This document shows, one piece after another, positions 1 to 11,620 of a stretch of 64,000 bases of DNA. Source of the stretch: Panonychus citri. Lineage: Eukaryota; Arthropoda; Arachnida; Trombidiformes; Tetranychidae. Below the pieces are notes generated by a model that worked only from the letters and a program-made list of their open reading frames with translations, made no database searches and was not told the DNA's origin. Position numbers and translations under genes: made by a program. How positions within the stretch are numbered: position 1 is the stretch's first letter; every line of letters begins with the position of its first letter. The stretch is from the NCBI RefSeq assembly GCF_014898815.1, contig NW_026515544.1, positions 3,100,001 through 3,164,000 on the forward strand, written 5' to 3'.

Positions 1-295
1 CCCCTAAGCGCAGAGGAAGAAAATTATGTAATTTTATTCGAAGAGTTGTTCCATTGCGCAGAGGGGTATTCACTTTTTTCTCCAGTCCACAAATATACTT
101 TTTTCCATTGAGTATCCTTGACTCAATGTGTGCCTCGCCCTTGTTTAAATGCTCAAAGATGTTTACCTTTTATCTTTTAGCTCTTTTCTCTTTTTTTCTC
201 TTCTTTCTCCCTGAACATTCATTAATTTTTTTCTCATTTCTCTTTTTTCTCTTTTCATGTGATAATTAACATGATTGTCACCATTTCTAATCAAG

Positions 296-3101
296 TTGTG
301 GGATATTCGAGATGGCCAATGTAAGCAAACTTTCCCTGGTCATGAGTCTGACATAAACGCAGTCACGGTGAGTATTTTCAGAAATTCAATTGATTATTTT
401 CATTTTTCTTCTCAACAATTATATGTTTGTTTTTTTTCGTCAAATTAATTGACTAATTATATTTTTTTCTTTTTTTTCATATTGATAGTTTTTTCCAAAT
501 GGCTATGCCTTTGCAACTGGCTCAGATGATGCTACTTGTCGTCTTTTCGATATTAGAGCTGACCAAGAATTGGCTATGTACTCCCATGATAACATCATTT
601 GTGGAATTACCTCTGTTGCATTCTCCAAGAGTGGAAGACTTTTATTAGCCGGTTATGATGATTTCAACTGTAATGTTTGGGACTCTATGAAAGCAGAAAG
701 AGCCGGTAATCATTTACATTCATTCGTATCAACAGCACTTCCTTACACTTCTGTCATCATCATTTACCAATATTTTATCTTCACAATTCAAATTTTCATT
801 CATCTCATTTCACAATGTTATCTACTTTCCTTATTCTATACACCCTTCCTCCTTCAGGCGCTTCTCTCTTTCTATATTTATTTATGAAAGTCAAACTGAT
901 TAGACTTGATTAGTTACTATCAGCAAAATTGTAAAACAACTAATCAGATTTGCTTGATTCACTTAGGTGTTAATAGTACCTTCATTCAATTCATTCCTCA
1001 CTCTTCTTCATCAACCATAATCTTCTTATTCAGATTCATCATTTAACTATGTTATCCTTATTCTATATGCTGCATCCTCCATCTTTTTCTCTCTGCTTTC
1101 TTTTCATCTTTTTTCTTGTGATTCTTCAATATTCTTTTTCTAGTGTCAATTTTTCCGACCTTTTTATTCTCACTCTCCCTCTGATTCGTATCTGTCAAAT
1201 TTTGCTGATTATTTTGATTATTAGTTGATGACTCCCTTGTCAAATAGTTGCCAGTAAGAGTAGAGAGACAAAATGGTTAATTAATTGAACCTTATGAGTA
1301 TAATGATGTTCAGGCCTTCGTATTGAAAAATTGATCATAATAGTTGATCAATCATGTATTATTAATATGTAAGATAGTTAAACTTACGGACTTTGGTTAG
1401 GGATTTCTCCCTATCGCTTAGGGCCGACTGACCCATGTTCAACTACTGTTCACATGGAACCCTTTTCCACATTGGTCCTCAAAGGTCTCTCACTTGAGTA
1501 TTGATACTCAATATTTATACTTGAGTTGTTAAGGTTAATTGTTTTTTTTTGTTTCAAAACAATCATTCAGAATGAAGGACCAGGGAATTGATCTCATGAA
1601 AATGGACCTTGTAGTCCAAATTGAGGGGTTAGTAAACTATAACTGATCAAGAGTTAGAAGCTTAAGTCGATAAAATCAATTCTCATCAATGTCCAGTTAA
1701 TAGATTAATTTGCTAATTTAATTTATATAATGATTAGAACAAAATCTATTTTAATCATCTGTTATACTCTAGTAGACAATATATTAAGTGACCGAACCTA
1801 ACCAAACCTAACCTTGTTTAGTTCAACCAAATGAGAAATGACCTTAACTCCGTTTACAATGAATTAATCGTACCAACTGAAAGCTAACCTGTTCGCTATA
1901 CCAACAGGTCCCTAACTCGAACCATTAATGCTCATCTTACCGAAATTTGTGGTTTTGATCTAGATTTATATCAGTATTTACTGTTTTCCCATATTGCTGA
2001 TGTTATCTTTTTCTAATTCCTTTTTCAAATCCTTGATTATTTGCAACAATCAATTTAATTGCTTCCTCATCTAATCATTACCCAATATTAGATAATCTCT
2101 ATTTCAAGACTTACCAGGTTCATAATTGTAATTAGCAATTTATATTTACTCAATTTCTTTTTATAGATTTTTATTATTTTTAGTTATTTCATTGTTTCTT
2201 AATTTTCTCTCTCTCCTCTCTCTCTCTCTCTCTCTTATTGACTGCTTCTTGTTTTGTTTTTGTTAATTGAGGAAGATCTTAATGAATATTCTTACATTTA
2301 ATAATGATTGTTTAGTTAATAGTGAATGATTTTCCCAATCACTTTGTTCAATATCAATCAAACCTCATCTTGGAATAATTTTCATCTCTCTTTCTCACAA
2401 TTTTATGTGTTGATTTCTCAGCATGAATTTCAATTATCTATGTTTACGTCAGTCGCAGTGTCTAATTGAATTTAACATGAATCTTAAGTCTATTTAATTT
2501 TACTTCCTTTTTGTTTCTTTAAAGATCATACACTTCGCTCTCTCTCTCTCATTCATTCATTACTCACTGATTTGTTGTTCACTTGATTATTACTTAGTAT
2601 TTTAATCAACAAGTCCAGTGAAATAAACATAATTTTTTTGCTCTTCTCTCCTTTTGCTCCTCCTTGTTCACCGCCACCCTCCTTCTTCCTTCTTCCTTTT
2701 ACTACCTTCGCGCAATCTCATACCCAAAATCTCTCCATCTTTTGCTTACACCACTTCTTTTCCATCTTCATCCACTCTACTATCTTCATCATCTTCATCC
2801 TCATCACTTTTTCTCTTCATCAACATATTCCTTTCATCCTATTCTTCAAATGCTCACACCGAATCCATCAATCACTCTTATTTGTAGCTCCATGTTTCTT
2901 TCCTGATTTTTATTTCCAACACAATTTTTTTTCTTCTATTCATTTATTATTATTACCATATTCTAATCATTTTTTATTATCTGCATAATCTCAGGTGTAT
3001 TGGCTGGTCATGACAACCGAGTTAGTTGCTTAGGAGTGACGGAAGACGGAATGGCCGTAGCTACAGGATCATGGGACAGTTTCCTTAAAATCTGGAATTG
3101 A
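296..3101 (+). CDS. GNB1: G protein beta subunit, 3' part (5' end off window)
   Basis: Last three coding exons of a heterotrimeric G-protein beta subunit: 296-367, 489-705 and 2995-3101. They join in frame (72, 217 and 107 nt) into 131 residues plus TGA. The protein is a seven-blade WD40 propeller that binds Ggamma and Galpha at the inner plasma membrane. The visible part covers the C-terminal blades, with the repeat ends LWDIRDGQ, TCRLFDIRAD and NCNVWDS, the signature GHESDINAV, and the usual Gbeta end SWDSFLKIWN. Residues are close to GNB1-4 and clearly not the divergent Gbeta5. The last intron is about 2.3 kb, much longer than the 121 bp one before it. Earlier exons lie left of the window. 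The sequence stays open in the same frame for another 199 codons after the stop (separate entry). Confidence 0.95.
706..2994 (+). other. Long last intron of the Gbeta gene
   Basis: GT-AG intron of 2,289 bp (donor GTAATC, acceptor TCTCAG). It holds T-rich low-complexity DNA, a (CT)n run near 2206-2236 and a long pyrimidine tract at 2630-2990 that gives spurious open frames. A stretch at about 1380-1660 is richer in GC than the rest and contains short inverted repeats. No coding exon was recognised in it. Confidence 0.7.
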
Positions 3102-3701
3102 TTGGAAAAGGAAAACAAAGTCAACATCATCAACCAAATATTAAAATTACAACCAACCATTAAAACAAATTACAATACAATTAACCAATTAACATCAACT
3201 ACAACAACAACAACAACAAAATCATCTACATTAACATCTACAAATACAACAACAAAAACAACCACTACTACATCAACAATGTCAACAACGTTAACAATTA
3301 AAACAGCAACAGAAAAATCAAGTACTACAACCAATATCAATATATACACGAAAACACAAGTTGTATCATTGCAACCAGCAAACAACGTTGATCACCAACA
3401 ATTAAAGAAACCGAAAAAAATTTCAAAAAATGAACCAACCAAACACACAAAAAAACCTAACATACTACAACACACAAATCAAACCATCTTCGAGTGGATT
3501 TCATTTACTATAATTAATATATTTACCATGATGATTATCTCATTATTGTTAACCGATATTTCGGCAATAAAAAACACAAACATGTTGCCAGATTGCAAAA
3601 GAAAAAAACAAAAATGGAAACAAAGCAAAAACGAAAACATTTTCAAAATCTTCTCTATCTCCTCTCTTCAAGTCTTATTCACGTTCTGTTTTATTCAATG
3701 A
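3102..3701 (+). other. In-frame open extension after the Gbeta stop codon
   Basis: Immediately after the TGA at 3099-3101 the same frame stays open for 199 codons before a stop ending at 3701. The first half is built on ACA/ACT codons, giving a Thr-rich tract, and is poor in T. The second half codes a lysine-rich segment and a hydrophobic run around 3490-3570. There is no ATG near the beginning. The simplest reading is 3' UTR with an A/C-rich simple-sequence tract that lacks stops by composition. Stop-codon readthrough is a weaker alternative: the base after the TGA is T, not the favourable C. Confidence 0.4.
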
Positions 3702-5081
3702 CAAACAACAAGAAAAAACTCTTTTCATACCCACCATTATTTACCAATCATACACAATCAACTCGATTCTTCAAAGGGTTATTTCCTCATAGTCTTTTTC
3801 CTCTTTCTCTCTTCCTCCCTCTCCCTCCACTCTCATCATTCTCATCATTTTCATCTTCATTAATATCGCACAAATCCTCCTCTCCCACCTCTCTCTCTCT
3901 CTTTCTCTCTCTCATTCTATCTTTTTCTTTCTCTTCCTCCATCTCCTCGTTATGATCTGTTGTATGTGTAATTTTGTTTTAAAAAATAACTAATTTCAGT
4001 AATCATGATGTAAACAGTTATGTAATTTTCAATTCCAAATCCCTGCAATTTTATAAACAATCATCATCATCATCAAACTTCATTATCAGCTCACCTTTTG
4101 TTTTTGTTTTTTGTCTTATTCAAATTTTTCTCTTTAAATCGTTAAGCAAAAAGAAAAGAAAAATCACGAAAAAATGAGACCTTAATTAGTTTCTCTGTTG
4201 GTCAACAATTCATTTCTAATTAAAACGGTTCGAAAACTGTTAATAAACAAAATTCGCGAAAATTTCTACTAATCTCCAATACGATTAGAAAGCAAATCTT
4301 TGGATTAAATTATTGCGATTTACTTGATTACCAGAATATTATCAAAATCCATCATAATCAGTGAAATGTTTTCATCATAAGATTAAAAGTCTATGTGATT
4401 AAATTGTTGACGAAAATATTAGTAAATTGAGTTGATTAATCTGTAGTTGGATTAATAAAATAATTTAATTTATGAGATGAAAACTTTTCAAGTTGAAACA
4501 AAAAGTGAAAATGTCAATTAATCAATTTTGTTAACTAATCAAAAATAATTAACCTAATTGTTGACTTTCTATCAAGTTGATTATCTTCAATGGTTCATTT
4601 TCATCATGAAATAATCAACTAAATAGAAAACCGGTTTACTTGATTGTCAAGACGAATCAGGTTTACAATTAATAATTTAAACATCTCTCGTCATGATGAT
4701 AATCTCCCTTTATCATTTTCTCTCTCCCATTTACTCACTAACCTTCTCACTCATTTTCTACCTGAATTAATGGCAAAAAGTGTCTTGAGTCACTATCATT
4801 GAGATCAATCTACTAATCAACTAATTCTGTGGTTACAACAATTAACTTTTCTATTATTTTCTCTGGTTTTCCTCTTCTTCACAATCTAATTGTAGTAACC
4901 AGGAAAACCCATCTCTCTCTCATCATCCTCATCTTCCTCATCATCTACTCACTCACTTTCTATATCTCTTGTTGTGGGTGAATGTTCATCTTGATTGTAT
5001 TACTTGAAACATCATTAAATTGTTTTCCTTTTTATTAGTGACAATTATTATTACCAATTAAACATCTTAACTATTGATAAC
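3702..5081. other. Intergenic region, no gene seen
   Basis: The rest of the Gbeta 3' flank and the upstream region of the SCP2 gene. Holds pyrimidine-rich low-complexity DNA (about 3790-3950, with CT runs), a short ATC repeat near 4060 and general AT-rich sequence. No open frame with recognisable protein content. Confidence 0.6.
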
Positions 5082-8000
5082 ATGGCTTCAACTACTACAG
5101 CTAATTGTAAGTATTTAATTGTTACCCAGTTGAAACGTTTCTCTGATCCTCTTTCATGATATTCATTCACATTTACCATGTTGATAACACCGGCGATTGT
5201 TTTATGTGTATTGTTTATTAATTACTCTGTATATCATTTGTGTATCTTATCTTGTACATATTGTCATTGAATAGTTAATTGTAATTCAAACATCAACAAT
5301 TTAATTGAATTTGTGTCAATTGTTGATGTTTAAATATACAACAAACAAGAATCCATTTTGAAAATGAAACATCAACATCTAAAAATACATTTACTGTTGT
5401 GTCCACGAGGCAAATTTAACTTTCTTTTTTTTCTGACCTCAATCAGAATTACAATCAAATGATGATGATGATCATCAATAGTGATTAAGAATATAAACAA
5501 AAATTAATACCTAATTATCTTAATTCAAATTGGATTACAAGTGATTAACAAAATATTACCAAGGAAAAACATTGAAAGGCCAAACCATTGACTCTTGTAT
5601 AAGGTTAATTCAATTTGCTTTGTAATATTAACTTTTGATTATCATTTGTAATCACAATGATTACAATTAAATTGTTGATATTAATATAGACAAATATTGT
5701 CTCTTCTATTATGACATATCACTATTTGTTTAATCACTTAGTTGATTGCGTGTTACTTTAAACGTACTCAAGTAATCATTTGCAATCTTATATTATGTAT
5801 ACACAAATTGTTTCACTCCAACATCTCATTGCGCTTCATTAATCAAACGTGATTAGCTTAATCATTTTATAACAATTTACTAATTCCAATAGCCTCATAC
5901 ACATACGGACATATTTATTGATATTTGATTTCCTCCAAATTAATTCAATCTCTTGACTTGATTAACTTTGAGACTTAAATATTACTATGATTTTGTTTTT
6001 TATCTTCTCCTTTTTTTTTTGTTAATTGTTCAACTTAAATTGTGATTAATTTAAAAAACGATTGACGATTCTTCTTCCTGTTAACTATTTAGCCTTGAAT
6101 GATTAACAATTAACCTTTTATGTTATCATAATGATAATATCAACCAAACAGGTAAATCACAATCAACGAAAACAACAATTTGCTTGGTTAATCATGTTAC
6201 CAATCATTGAAGCGATTACTTTTTCTTAGCAAATCATTTGTAGTCTAATCATTGATTAACACCTTGATTAACAACGATTAGACAAGAAAATGTAATTGTT
6301 AATAATAAACTTAGAAAACATTAACATTGTTCAACTAACAATTAACCCTTAACTTAAAGCCGGTCAACTACAGCAAAGGTTCATGATTGTTCAATGGCAG
6401 TTAACAATTAGTAAATCAGTAACAACAATCAACAACATCAAAAGCTATTAGATAATAAATTAAATTCATTTAGTTTTTTCCTTTAAAAAAGAACCAAGAA
6501 AAACAAAACAATTAACTTCTATTAAATTTCCCCTCTTTTTGATTAACACCATTAAGAATAACATTTAATTTACCATTTAATTATCTAAATTAATTTGTTT
6601 TGACCTTGTTTTTCTCGTTCTCAAACAATTTAGCTTCCAATGGAGGACCAATCGATTGTCGTATTGATGCCGTCTTCGAGAACTGGGCTGCCAAAAAATT
6701 ATCCGAAATGAAGACAATTATCCCAACAATTAAAACCGTTTACCAATGGAATATACTTAAAGGCGGTAAACCGGCCTCCGTTTGGACTTGTGACTTTAAA
6801 AACGGCGACGGTGCCATTCATCGAGGTCCACCCAAGGCTGGAAAACCCGATTGTTCACTGACCATTGAAGATGATTCCGTTTGTCGGATATTCGAGGGCA
6901 AAGAAGATGCGATGAGGGTAATTGTTGATCATCTCAAATTAATTGTCGAGATGCCGATTGATAGATTTGCCAACTTTAAAGATTAATTTAGATTCAATTT
7001 AATTGTCGATTGATCCAATTCTTAGAATTAGATTTTACTTTTTTCACTTTTTCTCAACGATCAAGTTAATTTGAGTTTATTAGTCTTCTCATAGTGATTA
7101 TATTGATTGAGATTGCTGATTGTTTACTTATTATTGTGTCTGTTAGTCTGATTGCTATTTTTGTACCTTGATTGTTGTTGTTGTTCTGATTCTTGTTGAT
7201 AGTTGATTACTTACAAGTAGCGTCTCTCATTACACGTTGATGCACTTTTATTGAATCAATTGGTTGACCTGGTTCGGTAAATGGCCTTAAGTGAATTGAA
7301 AGTATCTTTAGTTGGTATTTATGTTGAGATTGAAAATTTGGAATCAATTCAAGGAAAAGATTTTAAGTTAATTGAGTTTTAGGTTTAATTTTTGGTCTAA
7401 AATTTTCACTTTTAATTGCGTGAACAAGGAAAAAATTAATTCCACCTTTGTAGTGATTAGCTTGATTTTCATTCATATTGTAAGTTTGTTTTGATCAGTG
7501 ATTTGATCATTTTGAAAATGATTCAACTAAACACACACTTAATTCAGGTCAAATTGTGCTAAATTCAAAAGTAACTATTAAGTTATGATTGTGATCAACT
7601 GATTGTTGATTTGTTTTATCAAACAAAACGATTATCAATGAAAAATCGATACGTGAGTGTATCCAATTGATTGATTTGCTTAATTGATCATTGATTTAGT
7701 TTCTTCTCATAGATTTTCAGTCAAGATGATTTCAAATCGTCATTCTTACAATTTAACTTGACTTTGTAGCAACAATTTAGTTGTTTGTTTTTTTCAAAAA
7801 TTTAATTTCATCCAAATAATTAACGGTAAAGTTTTACTTGTTCAATTTGTCTCTCTGTTGGTTTTTTTTTCATAATTATTGCCATTCAAGACTTAAATCG
7901 TTTTTTGTTTTATCAATTTGATTAATTGTCCTCTTTTAATTGTAGGCTTTCATGAGTGGGAAATTGAAAATCTCTGGAAACATTTTAGCAGCTCAAAAAT

Positions 8001-9569
8001 TACAACAACTTTGGGCTGAAGAATCAACAAATGTTCAATCACCACCTTCGTCAAACAATCAATCAAATCAATCCGGTGATTATGAATCGGATCCTGATGT
8101 TGAAGTGAGTTGAAACAATTAACCTTTCAAAGGACAATTAAACCAACGGATTATAATTGTAATGTGATTTCTCATATTCTTAGAAAATTCCAATCTCTGG
8201 ACATAAATGTGATCTGATATTTAACGTTTTCATGAATCGAGCTCAAGAGGAACCTGAATACATGAGGAAATTGCGAGTTATCTTTCAATTCAATGTACTT
8301 AAAAACGGTAAACCAGCGTGTGTATGGAGTAAGTACTGATAGAACTTAATTATTAATCAATCCAATTGTTTGTAAACGTAATTTCATTAATTGTTTTGCC
8401 TTTTAATCCAATCAGCTGCTGATAACAAATCGACCGCCGATGTTGTTTGTTACCGAGAAGCGCCTAGAGGAGTTAAGCCTGATTGTATCATCACCATGGA
8501 CGATGATGACCTACTCAAGGTAATGGTGGGTAAGGTCAATCCTCAGCGTCTCTTCATGATGGGAAAGATCAAGATCAAGGGAAACATCATGTTGATGCAA
8601 AGATTAAATTCCCTGTGGCTTGAGTTCCAGAAATTGGGTAAAACACCAGAATTACCGTTAGCCGTTGATATTCTGGTCGATCAGCCCCTTAAACCTGGAC
8701 TTCGAAGTGAATATGTTATCATTGATTTGGTCCAACGAATTGTCCGAATCCCTGGTCTACACAATCAAGCCTCCGGTTCACATCAATTTAACATAACCAA
8801 AGAGGGAAACATTGTATCACAATGGGGTGAGAATGCTAACCAATTAATCAATCAATTCTTTCAAACCCAAACAATCAAATTTGACAATTAACTTTAATCA
8901 TCTAGAATGTGTAATATTTGTCTTTGTCATGATTGTGTCAATTGTTAAATTGTAATTGACAATCAGCAACAAACAAAACAAAAGACAATACCAAAGTTAC
9001 ACTCACGCATTTGTCAATCAATTGACATTTTCAGTTTGTAAATTAATCATTACAATTTGAATTATTGGTCCACTAATTAACTGATCATAGTATAAATTTG
9101 ATTATTGTGACTAATGTTATTTTCTTGATTGCTCATCCATGAAATAATTTTAATCACGATAAAAATTGTTACTATTATAATATGAATGCTGATTAAGTTT
9201 ACCTTTGATTTTTTTCCCTCTACTAATTAACTTGATTGTTTTTCTATTAATTTTTTTAGTTATCGATTTGAAAACTGAAGCACCAAAGGTCCGAAGAGGA
9301 AGTGACCCCGAAGCCGTTACAGTTACTACCGTTGATGATTATAACTTTGCTAAATGGGTTATGATGAAATTAACTTTAGCCGATGTAAGTTTTTGATTTG
9401 ATTAATTTTCTTGTGAATACAATTAACAATTAACAATTGATTTTCTTTCTTCCATTACAACTAATAGGGACTCGCAACCGGAAAAATCAATGTAACCGGA
9501 GATAAGGTGAAACTTGAAAAGCTAAACAAATTGTTTATAACTCCAACTTCAATCAAGTCGAAACTTTAA
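5082..9569 (+). CDS. Triple SCP2 sterol-carrier-domain protein, peroxisomal (ends SKL)
   Basis: Seven exons join in frame: 5082-5106, 6634-6917, 7946-8104, 8184-8328, 8416-8826, 9260-9384 and 9468-9569 (1,251 nt, 416 residues). The protein has three tandem SCP2 domains, which bind lipids and sterols in a hydrophobic tunnel. Domain 1 runs from IDCRIDAVFENW to AFMSGKLKISGNILAAQKL. Domain 2 runs from DLIFNVFMNRAQEE to MGKIKIKGNIMLMQRL. Domain 3 runs from YVIIDLVQRIV through HQFNITKEGNIVSQW and TVDDYNFAKW to GKINVTGDKVKLEKL. The last three residues are SKL, a canonical type 1 peroxisomal targeting signal. A serine/asparagine-rich linker follows domain 1. Reading through the GTGAGA donor at 8827 would stop at 8891 and cut domain 3 in half, so the spliced form is preferred; a short isoform is possible. 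No enzyme domain is visible, unlike SCPx or HSD17B4. Confidence 0.85.
5107..6633 (+). other. First intron of the SCP2-domain gene
   Basis: A 1,527 bp GT-AG intron (donor GTAAGT, acceptor TTTAG). It is dense in the short motif TTAATTG/CAATTAA and shows no open frame of interest. The intron at 6918-7945 (about 1 kb) is similar in character. Confidence 0.6.
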
Positions 9570-9989
9570 TTGGTTGAATATTGATCACAATTAAGAAGTT
9601 GATTTGATCCTGGAAAAATCAATGATTAGATTTGATAAGTTTTCTATCATTATTATTTTTTTATATACTCTTAGAGAATCAAATTATTTTGTTAATTACT
9701 CTTTTTTACAACTAAACAGCATCGTAATTGTTTCCAATTGATTTAAATCCTTTTCGATGCTTGAAAAGCAATTAATTAATTTACACTCGTAATTAAAGTT
9801 TTTTTCACTTTATTATTGTTATTTAATTAATTTTTTATCAAATTATTTCCAGTCAATGATTGAGAGTTTGTAGTAATTGTTGATTTTCAGCAATTTTGAC
9901 TGAAACAAATGACGTTTGATTGTTGTGAATGTGTTTGCCTAATGATTGGAGGGATTTTTAAGTTTGCTAATTGTCACAATTAAAAAGTG
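9570..9989. other. Convergent gap between the SCP2 gene and Rab32
   Basis: 420 bp of AT-rich 3' flank shared by two convergent genes. Nothing else seen. Confidence 0.6.
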
Positions 9990-11620
9990 TCAACAGGAAC
10001 AACCACTTGACTCCCTAGCATCTTGTGGTCTACCTGAGGCCAAATCGACCGCCGTGGTTTTGGTTAACACTTTGACATCGCTTCGATCAATCGTTTGATT
10101 ACCTTCCACTAGTTCCGTTTGCTCATTTGATTCCATTCTTTCAAGAACCTGTTGAGCGAAAAAAAGCAAAAATGATAATTAAACGTGAGATTAACTGTAG
10201 AGAGAGAAAAAGAAATCAATTAACTACCTTTCGAATCAAGTTCTTAGATGCATCGTCGATTCCAATATTTTCCTTGGCAGAAACGTAAGCCCAAGCAAGG
10301 AAACCGTTTTCTTGGGCGAAACTATGAAGCTGGACAATATCACTGGCGATTCCAACCTTTTCAATATCACACTGAAGAAGATAAATTGTCAAAATATGAT
10401 AAACATTATTTCAATTGTTAAACTGGCGGTTTTTCCCAAAGGAACATATAAAAATATCAATAGAACATTTTTTCACATCTAAATGATGGACAGGAAAAAA
10501 ATGGAAAATATTTTTCTACCTCATCATTTATCTTCCTTTTCTTTATCTTCTTTCAAGACCAATGGTACAGTGCAGTTGCACGGAAGAAGAAGGAAAAGAA
10601 GAAGAAGAAGAAGAGAAGTCTGAATGTATCTCTCTCTCTCTCTTTCTTTCTCTTTCTTTCTTAGAAATATAAGTACATTATTAGTACAAGTGAGGAAGAA
10701 GAGAAAACGAGAATCTCACCTTGTTTACCAACAAAATGGATGGTGAAGGTTGTCCATCCTCCATGGTTACCTTGGTATCAAAATCTTTCTTCCATCGGAT
10801 GGCTGATTTGAAAGAATCGGGATTAGAAGCATCCGTGAGGATAAAAGATCCAACGGCACCTTTATAATAGACGCGATTCATTGATTCAAATCGCTCTTGT
10901 CCAGCGATGTCCCATAATTGTAATAAGATGACCGATTCATCTTCCCAGACTAAATGTTTCAGGGCAAAATCTACACCAATCTAAATGTCAGATAATAGTA
11001 ATGATGAAAAAGAGATAAGTTTGTGTTATCTGTTTTTCTTTTCGCGATCAGATCAGATTGGTGGACTTACGGTGGCTCGATAATGTTGAGAGAAAAAGTT
11101 GTGAACATATCGTTTGATTAGACTGGTTTTTCCAACAGAAACTTCACCAAGAACTAAAATTTTCAAAATTTTTCGTTCTTTTGTATTTCGACAACTGATT
11201 TCAACTGAAGGCTCAGATGAATCAGATGAACTATGGTTATCGACTGTCTTGAAAATTATTGACAGTTAACAGGGAAAATTAAACAGATCGAGACACGATT
11301 AACAGGTAATCACAATAGGAGATGAATGATAACAAATATTTACACATGAAAATGAACAGAAAGAAATATAATTAGTAATCAGATTAGGAAGATTATTTGA
11401 GAATAAGGAAGAGAAAATGTTGAAAGATGATAAGATAAATTGTTATTCTTAAAATGGAAGATGTTCATCAAGAGAAATCATGAAAAAAGAACTCGTAGAA
11501 ATTGAATTAACGATCGATATTAATGACGAAGATATTTTTAGGTCGAAAAGTAGAAATATAATTGAACGAATTACGAAAGAAAATTATATTATAAGAACAG
11601 AGAAATCTAGAGTTTACCAT
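9990..11620 (-). CDS. Rab32: Small GTPase Rab32/Rab38 family
   Basis: Exons on the minus strand: 11618-11620, 11071-11247, 10720-10980, 10228-10371 and 9990-10148 (744 nt, 247 residues). Rab32 directs traffic to lysosome-related organelles and the mitochondria-ER interface. The P-loop is GEVSVGKTS, switch I has RATIGVDFALKHL, and switch II is WDIAGQERF; the isoleucine in place of the usual threonine is the Rab32/38 hallmark. LLVNKCD is the guanine-binding NKxD motif and VSAKEN the SAK motif. The C-terminus is CSC, a double-cysteine geranylgeranylation site. The long N-terminal tail before the GTPase fold (about 30 residues) is usual for Rab32. No in-frame ATG exists in the first full exon. 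An ATG followed directly by GTAAAC lies 370 bp upstream and joins in frame to MTVDNHSS, so the first coding exon contributes only the start codon; this joint is inferred. Confidence 0.9.
10629..10662 (+). repeat. CT simple repeat in a Rab32 intron
   Basis: (TC)n and (TTTC)n run within the 10372-10719 intron of Rab32, near the exon-3 side of the preceding donor. Confidence 0.7.

Noticed and set aside
1..295. Earlier Gbeta exon at the left edge
   Set aside because: No WD40-like sequence found; the stretch is pyrimidine-rich and reads as intron ending at the AG at 294-295.
2638..2988. Overlapping open frames rich in Ser, Phe and Leu
   Set aside because: They lie in a pyrimidine-rich tract at the end of the Gbeta intron; composition alone keeps them open, and no protein family is visible.
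3593..3955. 120-codon frame with Ser/Leu/Phe repeats
   Set aside because: CT-rich simple sequence downstream of Gbeta; low complexity and no ATG context or domain.
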